This document shows, piece after piece, positions 7,570 through 14,196 of a stretch of 38,562 nucleotides of DNA. The stretch covers positions 1-38,562 of IMG/VR virus record IMGVR_UViG_3300009788_000196. The stretch is one strand, 5' to 3'. The stretch comes from a virus. The position numbers were made by a program, and so were the translations under genes. Under the pieces are notes generated by a model, which saw only the letters and a program-made list of their open reading frames with translations, did not search any database and was not told the origin of the DNA. How positions within the stretch are numbered: the first letter of the stretch is position 1; each line of letters starts with the position of its first letter.

Positions 7570-7767
7570 CTATAAGCTAATCGGTAAACTATTTTGCTTA
7601 CTCCAATATCTACAATGCATATTACTATCTATGCTACTCCATTGACCTTTTAAAATCTCTGGTTTATTTTCCGATGTAGTGCAATATCCTGAACCTAATC
7701 TAGTAAATGACTTGTAGAACTCTGCATGTTCACAGTTATGGCATATTTTTTTTATCTTTCTTCTCAT
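7570..7767 (-). CDS. Small Cys-rich (zinc-binding type) protein
   Basis: The protein is 65 aa with an N-terminal basic stretch, then C-x2-C (residues 9 and 12), C29 and C52 followed by RYW. This four-Cys layout suits a small zinc site. The 58-aa protein at 32146-31970 has the same C-x2-C, C, C-x-x-(aromatic) plan, suggesting related proteins in two structural modules. The C-terminus SLPISL is encoded by a junction repeat and matches the terminase C-terminus. Confidence 0.6.
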   Translation of the reverse strand: MRRKIKKICHNCEHAEFYKSFTRLGSGYCTTSENKPEILKGQWSSIDSNMHCRYWSKQNSLPISL

Positions 7768-7775
7768 CTCTGCCC

Positions 7776-9212
7776 CTATAATGATATCGGTAAACTACCT
7801 ACTGACATTTGGCGTTTGCCTGTTTTTTCCACAAGCCCTGTTAATGTATCCGGTGCATCATCATGCTTGTTTTTACCCTCTTTCTGATAATTAGTTACAG
7901 CCTCATAAAATACAGGCCATTTCTGTTTCCAGTCTTCAGGCATTAAAACATATTTCTGAACAGTGCTTGATTGTGTTAATATTCTGGCTTTTTTATTTTT
8001 GCTTTGATGAAACCAACGAATAAAAGATCTGAAGCCGCGGTCTTTAATTATCCTAATCACATTTCTTGCAAATGCCCGACCGCCATTATTAGATTCTATC
8101 ATATCAAAGGTGGTTTCGTTTTTAATCAACATATCTGCCACTTCTACCTCTGTAACTTCTTGCGCTTCTTGCGTATAAATCACGTCAACAACATACCAAA
8201 ATAACCCTTGTGTTTTGGCAACAATAGTATTAAGAAAATCGTCACCCTCATCTGCTGTATCGGTATAACTTACCGTTCCTGTTGTATCTTCTGGTAGTTT
8301 TAAGTATGTATTAAATCCTGAATAAAGTCTACCTTTGATATCAAGCCGTTGCATTAAGTAATTAGCTGCCAAGATATGAGGATCTGCAACCGCTTCTATT
8401 TCTGCGTATGCTTGCCTGTCTAAAATCGTATCACATAGCATATTTTCATGCTCATCAATTACCGGCATGGATAATCTGTACCATTCTTCTGGCTGTAAAT
8501 CTAACAATCTACCAGTTGGATCTTTCCTTGCCCAGGGAGTATTGCAAATTATATCCATGACAACAGGACCGCCCCGCCGGGATATCCATGTTCCTGTATA
8601 CCATGTCCAAAGTTTATCAAGCGCATTTTCGTTATATGCTACTTCTGCCGACTTCACAGGATCATCAATTATTCTAACTGTTGCCCCTTTCCCAGTTATA
8701 GTTCCATTTACACCAGTCCCTTTGTAGTTGAAAAACTGCCCTTCTAAGGCCCATTGTTTATAAGATGCATCACCACGTTTTATTCTTACATGTGGGAATA
8801 TATCAGAGTAAACTATCTCTCCTGTGTTGCTTATAGCCTGTATAATGTCCCTGGTATACTTAGAAAAGTCTTGTGCAAGATCATCATTGTAAGATCCTGT
8901 GATTACTCTTTCTTCTTGGTTATGCCCTAAAATCCACGCTGTGAAATTGGTTAATGTCCTTGATTTCCCATGTTGTGGAGGCATTTCGATAATCATCTTA
9001 TTATGAAATAATCCATTAGGTTTTAATAATCGTCGCTCGTAAAATGCTTGCAGTTTCGTGCATAATACCTCAAGGTGTATCTTTTCGTCTGTGTAATAAT
9101 CGGGGGACAGTGTCTTACAGAATTCCCAGAAGTCAGAACGGGATAGTTCTATTTCGGCCTGATCCATAGCAGTGATTAAATCAAGATTTTCTTTTTCTAT
9201 TAAGTCTTGCAA
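7776..9212 (-). CDS. terL: Terminase large subunit
   Basis: The protein is 478 aa. The ATPase domain has Walker A MPPQHGKS (77-84) and Walker B VRIIDDP (179-185). The C-terminal RNase H-like nuclease shows YTDTADEGDD (about 316-325), IESNNGG (372-378) and a late HDDAPD acid pair near 453. It pumps DNA into the procapsid through the portal and cuts concatemers. It overlaps the small-subunit gene by 32 bp. Its last residues are encoded by the diverged junction repeat, so the C-terminus may have been remodelled by insertion. Confidence 0.95.
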   Translation of the reverse strand: MQDLIEKENLDLITAMDQAEIELSRSDFWEFCKTLSPDYYTDEKIHLEVLCTKLQAFYERRLLKPNGLFHNKMIIEMPPQHGKSRTLTNFTAWILGHNQEERVITGSYNDDLAQDFSKYTRDIIQAISNTGEIVYSDIFPHVRIKRGDASYKQWALEGQFFNYKGTGVNGTITGKGATVRIIDDPVKSAEVAYNENALDKLWTWYTGTWISRRGGPVVMDIICNTPWARKDPTGRLLDLQPEEWYRLSMPVIDEHENMLCDTILDRQAYAEIEAVADPHILAANYLMQRLDIKGRLYSGFNTYLKLPEDTTGTVSYTDTADEGDDFLNTIVAKTQGLFWYVVDVIYTQEAQEVTEVEVADMLIKNETTFDMIESNNGGRAFARNVIRIIKDRGFRSFIRWFHQSKNKKARILTQSSTVQKYVLMPEDWKQKWPVFYEAVTNYQKEGKNKHDDAPDTLTGLVEKTGKRQMSVGSLPISL

Positions 9213-9741
9213 GATCTTTTAATTCCTGTTTTGTAAAATTACTCATATCGGGTTCTTTTATTTTTATATTGAGGTTTATATTATCATTCCATAAAGTACC
9301 ATATTTACCAAGCAATTCAAGAGCCTTTGTCTTATCATGGTATTTTACTTCAATCCCTTTATCTGTTTTCTTTATCCCTGCAATGGCTTTTGATTGTTCG
9401 CTATTTTTTGTGTCTATAATTTCTACTCTTTGATATTCTAATTCTTGACCATCTCTTATGACTGTTTCTGTTACTACATTTATATCTTTTGTTACATCTG
9501 TAAAAGCTATGATGTTTAATTCTCTAATAACTTTTAATCTAAGCTCATCTCTCTGAGTCCCTAACTGTTCATTTATCAATTCTGAAATGCGTTCTCGAAT
9601 GTCAACTTTTGACAACGTATCACTTCCTATCTGTCTTGCTGTACTTTTACTATATTTTGCCCTGATAGCCGCCTGAGTTGCATTGAAATCTATTATGTAT
9701 TCATTACAGAAAAGTTCTTGTTTATCAGATAGCTTACCCAT
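9181..9741 (-). CDS. terS: Terminase small subunit (Terminase_2 family)
   Basis: The protein is 186 aa. The N-terminus LSDKQELFCNEYIIDFNATQ followed by AAIRAKYSKSTARQIGS is the classic HTH of the Terminase_2 family, which recognises pac/cos DNA. An oligomerisation region and a C-terminal portal/TerL contact region follow. The ribosome binding site is unusual: GGAG lies about 14 bp before the ATG and is part of a small TCCATT/AATGGA hairpin. The gene follows a structured leader RNA. Confidence 0.92.
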   Translation of the reverse strand: MGKLSDKQELFCNEYIIDFNATQAAIRAKYSKSTARQIGSDTLSKVDIRERISELINEQLGTQRDELRLKVIRELNIIAFTDVTKDINVVTETVIRDGQELEYQRVEIIDTKNSEQSKAIAGIKKTDKGIEVKYHDKTKALELLGKYGTLWNDNINLNIKIKEPDMSNFTKQELKDLARLNRKRKS

Positions 9742-9774
9742 AGTCTAATATTACTCTCCATTTTTAATGGAATA

Positions 9775-9860
9775 ATATACACTGTCCGGCGTCGACCCGG
9801 CGAGGTAGGCATTATACCTTTAAGCCTAGAAGCCTTTCTCCTTGCTCCCTCAGTGCATAT
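9775..9860 (-). ncRNA. Cloverleaf-like structured leader RNA of the terminase operon
   Basis: Read on the minus strand, a 10-bp closing helix forms between 9860-9851 (ATATGCACTG) and 9784-9775 (CAGTGTATAT). One pair is G.U, which is only a mismatch on the other strand, supporting a minus-strand RNA. Inside are three arms: GGAG/CTTC (9848-9845 with 9832-9829), TAGGCTTA/TAA-T-GCCTA (9828-9821 with 9814-9806), and CCGG/CCGG around the 7-nt loop GTCGACG (9796-9790). The predicted promoter places +1 at about 9858, the very base of the closing helix. It is not a standard tRNA: the T-arm has 4 bp and there is no CCA end. Confidence 0.55.
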
Positions 9861-9864
9861 ATCA

Positions 9865-9893
9865 ATAATAGCCTATTTATGATTGATTTTCAA
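9865..9893 (-). promoter_or_regulatory. Promoter of the terminase operon
   Basis: The minus strand carries TTGAAA (9893-9888), a 17-bp spacer and TATTAT (9870-9865). A one-mismatch copy of the shared motif, TAGGCTATTAT (9875-9865), overlaps the -10 box instead of abutting the -35 as in the other promoters. Confidence 0.65.
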
Positions 9894-9897
9894 GTAT

Positions 9898-10080
9898 CTA
9901 CTTCTTTGTAAATCTTAATTCTATAACATTATAAGGAACTGTACTTTCATTGAACTCACTTAATAAATGAAGATTACACAATTCTTTTATTGTCATATCT
10001 GATTTAATATCTAAAGCTATAGATACTTCTCTTCCATGATCTCCAAGATTTTGCACTGTTTTTAATATTGCATTTATCAT
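9898..10080 (-). CDS. Hypothetical 60-aa protein, paralogue of 11912-12112
   Basis: It shares VQNLGDHGREVS and the following AL..(6)..TI.EL pattern with the 66-aa protein at 12112-11912, and the two genes share about 33 identical bases over that block. It starts as part of an AAATAGATG junction 4 bp after the previous stop. Function is unknown. A conserved polar His/Asp/Glu block suggests a ligand or protein contact rather than a structural role. Confidence 0.6.
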   Translation of the reverse strand: MINAILKTVQNLGDHGREVSIALDIKSDMTIKELCNLHLLSEFNESTVPYNVIELRFTKK

Positions 10081-10084
10081 CTAT

Positions 10085-10264
10085 TTACTCTCCTTGTTTA
10101 TAATAAAAATCTCTTATATATCCTATGCTTCTTTTATGCCAATAAGTAAGCCAAAATATCTGTAAAGTTCTGTACCATGCTATTCTTGGTAAACATTCCA
10201 ATGTCCCTTGACTGTTAGTTTTTACATAAGCATTGTTACTCATAATTACTAAATCGCCTATCAC
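10085..10264 (-). CDS. Hypothetical 59-aa basic, aromatic protein
   Basis: A GTG at 10264 follows an AGGGGG site, and an internal ATG at 10243-10241 would give a 52-aa form. It is rich in Trp, Tyr, Arg and Lys (RIAWYRTLQIFWLTYWHKRS). It ends 4 bp before the next start. Unrecognised; real translation is likely from the spacing but the start is uncertain. Confidence 0.5.
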   Translation of the reverse strand: MIGDLVIMSNNAYVKTNSQGTLECLPRIAWYRTLQIFWLTYWHKRSIGYIRDFYYKQGE

Positions 10265-10273
10265 ACATTCCCC

Positions 10274-10435
10274 CTATACTGGATCTGTCCCATCATTAAA
10301 ATCTTCCACCTCGTCAGGCGTAAACTTTTCTTTTACCACTTCTGTTAGTCTATCAACCATATCATCAACCAGGTTTATTATTACCTCTTGTTCTGTATCT
10401 TGCTTTTTGTTTTCCTTACCTTCTGAGTTTATCAT
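10274..10435 (-). CDS. Hypothetical acidic 53-aa protein
   Basis: The start is placed at ATG 10435, behind AAGGAG and overlapping the upstream stop as ATGA. It is strongly acidic with a helical middle and the phrase VVKEKFTPDEVEDF, which resembles the N-terminus of the scaffold protein (YVKENFTPAEG); this is probably chance. No known family. Confidence 0.6.
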   Translation of the reverse strand: MINSEGKENKKQDTEQEVIINLVDDMVDRLTEVVKEKFTPDEVEDFNDGTDPV

Positions 10436-10758
10436 AATAGCTCCTTGATTTCTTCCCATAGTCGATGTTGTGGATCTGCTTTTTCAATAATTTTGATTAA
10501 TACATGATTCGCTTGTTCACATTGTATTGTTATTTCTTCGATAGATTCACTGTCACCTCTGTCATTTGATGTATCAATCCAGAGTTCTATCCGTTCAAGC
10601 ATATTATTTATTAAGTAATCAAGCATTTCATTTCTTTGCTGTTCGACTTCTCTGACCTTAGCAGTTTCTATATATCTTCCCAAATCATAGCCAAATGTCG
10701 TATACATCATCTCGTCTTCTATCGGTGTTATCCCCAACTTCTCAATTATATCTTTCAT
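10432..10758 (-). CDS. Hypothetical 108-aa helical acidic protein
   Basis: ATG 10758 stands behind AGGAGG; the longer frame to 10818 overlaps the upstream gene and lacks a site. It is mostly helical and acidic (EVEQQRNEMLDYLINNMLER). It lies in the run of small early genes controlled from the 12.5 kb promoter. I recognise no domain. Confidence 0.65.
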   Translation of the reverse strand: MKDIIEKLGITPIEDEMMYTTFGYDLGRYIETAKVREVEQQRNEMLDYLINNMLERIELWIDTSNDRGDSESIEEITIQCEQANHVLIKIIEKADPQHRLWEEIKELL

Positions 10759-10912
10759 TCTGCCTCCTGTATATTCGACTATTTTTAGCATACCATCTTG
10801 ATTCAGGTCTCTGTCCAAAAGAAAAATCCAGTATTATCCCTATTTCAGCAAAATATTCTACTAATTCATCTACTGTCATTTTGTCTAATATCCACTTTCT
10901 AATTATATTCAT
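10742..10912 (-). CDS. Hypothetical 56-aa protein
   Basis: ATG 10912 is preceded by GAGGT and the frame overlaps the next gene by 17 bp. It has a helical start (IIRKWILDKMTVDELVEYF) and a basic C-terminus (RIYRRQNERYN). No family recognised. Confidence 0.5.
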   Translation of the reverse strand: MNIIRKWILDKMTVDELVEYFAEIGIILDFSFGQRPESRWYAKNSRIYRRQNERYN

Positions 10913-10934
10913 ATAGTTACCTCATCTCTATTCA

Positions 10935-11243
10935 TTATTCTATTTTAATTGCATCTGTTAATTCTTCGCTATCAATTTTACTTTCTAGCCATGAAGTTAC
11001 TTGTCTTATATTATAATCAGTTATTTTTTGTGTCCGACTTTCTTTATTTTCAAGTACAAGCTCTTTTAATATTCTATTGTTAGAATCTGCTATACATAAT
11101 CTATTTCCATTTGATATTTCATCAATAAGATATTTATACAATACAACTGCATTTCTTAATACTTCACATATATCTTTTACATTATGATTACTTATTATTT
11201 CTTCAATATCTTTTTCAAGAGCTGGTGAAAATGAAATTACCAT
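10935..11243 (-). CDS. Hypothetical 102-aa protein
   Basis: A mostly helical soluble protein; the N-terminal half (SPALEKDIEEIISNHNVK) followed by DICEVLRNAVVLYKYL faintly recalls short ribbon-helix-helix or antitoxin-like proteins, where an RHH helix is followed by 'R.AV..Y'. That resemblance is weak. It is part of the early small-gene operon, 4 bp after the upstream gene. Confidence 0.6.
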   Translation of the reverse strand: MVISFSPALEKDIEEIISNHNVKDICEVLRNAVVLYKYLIDEISNGNRLCIADSNNRILKELVLENKESRTQKITDYNIRQVTSWLESKIDSEELTDAIKIE

Positions 11244-11247
11244 TATT

Positions 11248-11538
11248 CTATTCTCCTTTTTTTATAAAATGTCGCATACCTGAAAATATCTCCATGTAAT
11301 ATTTATTCTTATGCAACAAATCTTTTTTATCTAATTTCAACCTCATATTTTCTTCATTCAATCTTGTGACTTCATCATCATATATCTCTCGCATATGATG
11401 CTTTTTTAAGTGATTTAAAGCTGTTGCTCGGCCTAAAAGGAAAACCAGAATAAGAAATAATGCTAATGTACCTGATATTATGAATATAATAATTGGATCG
11501 CCGAGTTTTTGTAATAATCTAATCAATGTTAGATTCAT
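11248..11538 (-). CDS. Membrane-anchored coiled-coil protein, 96 aa
   Basis: One transmembrane segment (about 15-37: IIIFIISGTLALFLILVFLL) is followed by a charged coiled coil (about 45-80: DDEVTRLNEENMRLKLDKKD). The topology is like an inner-membrane spanin, but it lies far from the lysis genes and among early genes, so an early membrane function is more likely. Two tiny frames (12 and 10 codons) lie between it and the next gene upstream and are probably not meaningful. Confidence 0.65.
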   Translation of the reverse strand: MNLTLIRLLQKLGDPIIIFIISGTLALFLILVFLLGRATALNHLKKHHMREIYDDEVTRLNEENMRLKLDKKDLLHKNKYYMEIFSGMRHFIKKGE

Positions 11539-11613
11539 TGTTCATACTCCCTCCAATAGTGTTTCATTGTTTTATTATTCACCATCCTTTTTAACGTCTA
11601 TTATTTTATCCAT

Positions 11614-11919
11614 TCAATCCTCCGGTCTGTAATCTGCTGGTGGTTTTCCTGATTTAGTGTCTATAACAATATATTTCATAGGCCATTCAATAGCTATGTG
11701 TTTTTCACATAAAACCCATGCTCCACCATCAGCTAAATACCACACAGAATCATTATCAGGCCATTCTTCCCCTGTTCGCTGTTTGTACATTTCAGGTGTT
11801 TCATATACTGGTACTGTGCCTTTACCGTTGCATGTTCGACACGTATATTGTCTTAATCCTCTGGAATCAAATTCTTGGATATATTTCTTTCCACCACAAT
11901 TAGGGCATGTTTTATTCAT
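11614..11919 (-). CDS. DnaJ-type zinc-ribbon protein
   Basis: The protein is 101 aa. The N-terminus has CPNCGGKKY (Cys5, Cys8) and CRTCNGKGT (Cys27, Cys30), i.e. two CxxCxGxG-like knuckles as in the DnaJ cysteine-rich domain. The rest is unrelated to DnaJ and includes a Trp-rich stretch. There is no J domain, so it is not a chaperone by itself. It may bind zinc and a protein or nucleic acid partner. It overlaps its downstream paralogue gene by 8 bp. Confidence 0.65.
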   Translation of the reverse strand: MNKTCPNCGGKKYIQEFDSRGLRQYTCRTCNGKGTVPVYETPEMYKQRTGEEWPDNDSVWYLADGGAWVLCEKHIAIEWPMKYIVIDTKSGKPPADYRPED

Positions 11920-12112
11920 CTGTATTCTCCAATGCTTTAGCCAATCTTATTTCTATATGATTATTATATGCCGGAAGTTCAGGATACGGATTAAACAAGG
12001 TTAAATTGACTAATTCCTGAATAGTTATTTTTGGATCAACTTCTAAGGCTGTGCTTACTTCTCTTCCATGATCTCCAAGATTTTGCACTTCACATAATAT
12101 TATACTTATCAT
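11912..12112 (-). CDS. Hypothetical 66-aa protein, paralogue of 9898-10080
   Basis: It contains VQNLGDHGREVSTALEV, shared nearly unchanged with the protein at 10080-9898; the DNA is identical over about 33 bases there. It starts in an ATGA overlap with the upstream gene stop (12112-12109). Function unknown; the duplication lies 2 kb apart in one operon. Confidence 0.6.
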   Translation of the reverse strand: MISIILCEVQNLGDHGREVSTALEVDPKITIQELVNLTLFNPYPELPAYNNHIEIRLAKALENTDE

Positions 12113-12492
12113 CTATTTACACCTTCTACTTTTTCTATTAAATCCATAGCTTTATAATATTTAGTAACACCTTCTTCATTTTTTTTTATAGGATTAACCA
12201 TTAACGCCATATCATTTAAAGCATATAATAGCTCTCTATTCTGCTCTTCCAGTTTCTTTATTTTATTATCTCTATTGTTTATAATATGGTTTAATCCTTT
12301 TTGAAGTTTATTTATGTTTATTTCATACCGTTCTACCTGATCGCCTAAATGTAAATTGTGTTGTAATGCTTTCTTATGCCATCCATGTAGTTTTTTAAAT
12401 AGATTATCTTGTCTTTCAATATCTGAATATTTTACCCATTCAATATCCGGTTCTTCACAAAATATCATATTAGTATATTTATATCGTTTCAT
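12109..12492 (-). CDS. Hypothetical 127-aa coiled-coil protein
   Basis: First gene after the 12.5 kb promoter. The N-terminal half is aromatic and charged; residues about 60-90 form a heptad-rich helix (NINKLQKGLNHIINNRDNKI). No family recognised. Its position as promoter-proximal gene of the leftward early operon suggests early host takeover or regulation. Confidence 0.65.
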   Translation of the reverse strand: MKRYKYTNMIFCEEPDIEWVKYSDIERQDNLFKKLHGWHKKALQHNLHLGDQVERYEININKLQKGLNHIINNRDNKIKKLEEQNRELLYALNDMALMVNPIKKNEEGVTKYYKAMDLIEKVEGVNR

Positions 12493-12507
12493 ATTATCCC
12501 CTTACTT

Positions 12508-12535
12508 ATTATAACACAATACTAGCCTATTGCAA
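12508..12535 (-). promoter_or_regulatory. Promoter with shared operator (leftward early operon)
   Basis: The minus strand carries TTGCAA (12535-12530), a 16-bp spacer and a consensus TATAAT (12513-12508). The shared motif TAGGCTAGTAT (12529-12519) abuts the -35 box. It drives 12492 to about 10085. Confidence 0.75.
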
Positions 12536-12543
12536 GGTTTATT

Positions 12544-12906
12544 TTATTTATTTTCCACTTGTTTTTTGAATGCCTCTGATAACCCTTGTTTGAATAATTC
12601 AGCCACTTGTTTATCTTCCTCTTGAGTATTCGGCCTTTCAGTATCATGCGGTGTAAAATTGCTTGAATGTACATCCTCACCTTTCTTTCTGTACAATGCT
12701 TCTGATATGCTTTTTTCAATCTCAGCAATCCCAGGAGCGCCAAATCTGTGAGAATGATGATATGTAACAAACCGGAAAAGCCTGTCAAGTTTTGATTCGT
12801 TAATATCACGCTGTAAATAACTGAATACATATTGAGGTACTGCTGAATTTTCCTTATAACCGCCATAATACTTTTGTATTTCTTGCATGAACTCACTGTA
12901 ATTCAT
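12544..12906 (-). CDS. Hypothetical protein next to the replication gene, 120 aa
   Basis: It is soluble, with an N-terminal helical block (MNYSEFMQEIQKYYGGY) and VPQYVFSYLQRDI. Small proteins with this type of N-terminus occur next to DUF4373-type replication genes in phages of low-GC bacteria and may help helicase loading, but this is inferred. A second overlapping frame is a shadow. Confidence 0.6.
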   Translation of the reverse strand: MNYSEFMQEIQKYYGGYKENSAVPQYVFSYLQRDINESKLDRLFRFVTYHHSHRFGAPGIAEIEKSISEALYRKKGEDVHSSNFTPHDTERPNTQEEDKQVAELFKQGLSEAFKKQVENK

Positions 12907-12915
12907 GATATCTCC

Positions 12916-13599
12916 TTAAAACTTAACAGGTGCAAATTCTGTAACTATTTTATTTTCCGGTTTATTCTCGTTACGCTGCCATGATAGTATTGCTAAATAA
13001 TGGCTTTTGTATTTATAGCCTTTCATCTCAATACCCTCATCCATCTTTTTTATCCATGCTTCATAGTCTAGTAAGGTGCTTTTTAGTTTTTCGTATTCTT
13101 TATCTGTCAATAACACATGTTTATATTGTCCGTATTTATGCTTTATATCTTTCTCTTCTTTCTTTCTATTCTTTCTATTCTCTTCTTTCTTGCATGATGG
13201 TGTCATGACGGTATCATGATTATTGGTGGTTTTAGCTTCAGTTATCAGCTTTCTAAAATTAATATTTGATGTCATCGAAGTATCAATTCTTTTAAGTAAT
13301 TTAAAGCAGAATATCTTTTCACCTTCAGATATAAACAACCCTAAAGTGATAATATACCGCATAATTTCTTCAACAATTTCTATCCCGCTTTTATCTGTCG
13401 TTCCTTTTATTTTCAGGTTATCCGCTATTATTTCGCTATCATGCTCAAGCTCAAATGTTATATTTGTTTTGTTTACATCACCACAAATTAATTCAAGGCA
13501 ATGGAAATATATTGCATATCCTAAAGCACCATATCTGATTAAAAGTTTCTTTACTTTTGCATCACTTGAAGCACTACTGTCATGTTTAAACCATTCCAT
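12916..13599 (-). CDS. Replication initiator/organiser-like protein (DUF4373, Lin1244-type)
   Basis: The protein is 227 aa and opens with EWFKHDSSASSDAKVKKLLI followed by RYGALGYAIYFHCLELI, the hallmark of the DUF4373 (Lin1244/Lin1753) N-terminal domain, a winged-helix-like region found in phage replication organisers. The C-terminus is basic (NEKIV-type tail). It probably binds the phage origin and recruits host helicase. No helicase or polymerase was found here, so the phage likely uses the host replisome. Confidence 0.75.
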   Translation of the reverse strand: MEWFKHDSSASSDAKVKKLLIRYGALGYAIYFHCLELICGDVNKTNITFELEHDSEIIADNLKIKGTTDKSGIEIVEEIMRYIITLGLFISEGEKIFCFKLLKRIDTSMTSNINFRKLITEAKTTNNHDTVMTPSCKKEENRKNRKKEEKDIKHKYGQYKHVLLTDKEYEKLKSTLLDYEAWIKKMDEGIEMKGYKYKSHYLAILSWQRNENKPENKIVTEFAPVKF

Positions 13600-13853
13600 T
13601 ATTTAAATACCATTCCACAATCTACACAATAATCATAATCTGGTTCTTTTATACATTCCCCAGAAATATAACTCCACTTTGTATCAACATGAAAATGTTT
13701 ACATTCTCCTTGATTATCTAAAAGTTGTTTTCTACAAGGAGAATCTTTGCTTTTACAATATTGATTTTCATGTATCTCTGAGCCTTTTTTTGTAAGATTT
13801 TTTTTACCACAATAAGAACACTGATAAACCGTTTGATTTGTTAATATTTTCAT
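13599..13853 (-). CDS. Small zinc-finger protein, 84 aa
   Basis: Cys-rich: CSYCGKKNLTKKG (Cys12, Cys15), C-x4-type Cys33 and Cys39, then C51, C67, C76 and C79 (YDYCVDCGMVF). It looks like two zinc knuckles. It overlaps the replication gene by one base and the upstream gene by 4, so it is translated with them. Function unknown; nucleic-acid or protein binding is likely. Confidence 0.65.
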   Translation of the reverse strand: MKILTNQTVYQCSYCGKKNLTKKGSEIHENQYCKSKDSPCRKQLLDNQGECKHFHVDTKWSYISGECIKEPDYDYCVDCGMVFK

Positions 13854-14038
13854 TTATAATCCTCGTCCCAATCATACATACTATTGTATCCATCATCTTC
13901 TTCATATGTTTCATATTCATCATCAAGATTTTCTGGGCAATCTTTTACGCTATCACATAGCATATAAAATACATCATAATAACTACAATATATTCTAGCA
14001 CCTAACATATGATTCATTGTGCAATCTATTCTATCCAT
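13850..14038 (-). CDS. Acidic 62-aa protein
   Basis: ATG 14038 behind AGGTGAT. The C-terminal half is extremely acidic (NLDDEYETYEEDDGYNSMYD). It is the first gene after the structured RNA at 14.05-14.16 kb. Strongly acidic small early phage proteins are sometimes DNA mimics that block restriction or other DNA-binding proteins; there is no sequence match to support that here. Confidence 0.6.
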   Translation of the reverse strand: MDRIDCTMNHMLGARIYCSYYDVFYMLCDSVKDCPENLDDEYETYEEDDGYNSMYDWDEDYK

Positions 14039-14052
14039 AAATCACCTCAAAT

Positions 14053-14161
14053 AAAAAAGGCACTCAATATACCCGGCTTGCGCGAAAGACGCTTGGCGAC
14101 TTCCCCAGGTATATCAAATGCCCTTATAACTTAATATCTTCACGCAAGAAAAGATACCCTA
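14053..14161 (-). ncRNA. Candidate small structured RNA ending in a U-run
   Basis: From a predicted +1 near 14161, the minus strand first gives a TATCTT/AAGATA hairpin, then a long hairpin: AAGGGCA (14125-14119) with TGCCTTT (14062-14056), and ATATACC (14114-14108) with GGTATAT (14073-14067). The apical part contains a GCG/CGC hairpin. It ends in TTTTTT like an intrinsic terminator. Promoter, compact structure and U-run together suggest a free RNA of roughly 110 nt, or a terminating leader of the acidic-protein gene. The apical GGGGAAGTCGCCAAGCG resembles a tRNA acceptor and D-arm start, but no T-arm exists. Confidence 0.55.
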
Positions 14162-14167
14162 TACTTA

Positions 14168-14196
14168 ATAATACACTATCTGTCATATTGTTTCAA
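14168..14196 (-). promoter_or_regulatory. Promoter for the 14.1 kb RNA
   Basis: The minus strand has TTGAAA (14196-14191), a 17-bp spacer and TATTAT (14173-14168). The -35 box overlaps the stop codon of the methyltransferase-like gene. The shared TAGGCTAGTAT motif is absent. Confidence 0.6.

Larger units (their letters stand above)
7229..7796 (-). repeat. Four copies of a terminase-portal junction repeat
   Basis: The plus-strand motif CCCCTATAAGCTAATC occurs at 7229-7244, 7359-7374 and 7567-7582, and a diverged copy (CCCCTATAATGATATC) lies at 7773-7788; the last two continue with GGTAAACT. On the coding strand each copy holds the end of one gene and the AGGGG ribosome binding site of the next. 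Two proteins in different genes (terminase and the 65-aa protein) therefore end in the same residues, SLPISL. The copies separate four tiny genes between terminase and portal and look like traces of repeated cassette insertion or duplication. Confidence 0.8.

Noticed and set aside
9775-9860. A tRNA gene upstream of the terminase
   Set aside because: The cloverleaf is only tRNA-like: the T-stem has 4 bp, the T-loop is GTCGACG, the anticodon loop is not 7 nt and there is no CCA or normal acceptor length. Listed as a structured RNA instead.
10274-10435. Homology to the scaffold protein (VKE.FTP.E phrase)
   Set aside because: The match covers only about ten residues in different contexts; most likely chance.
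11248-11538. Inner-membrane spanin
   Set aside because: Topology fits, but it lies in an early operon far from the lysis genes and has no overlapping lipoprotein gene.
12522-12896. Second minus-strand frame of 124 codons overlapping 12544-12906
   Set aside because: It lacks a ribosome binding site and protein-like composition, and its neighbour in the other frame is coupled to adjacent genes.
14053-14125. Hammerhead, twister or other ribozyme in the 14.1 kb RNA
   Set aside because: No conserved catalytic core could be matched by eye; only a plain long hairpin with U-run is supported.
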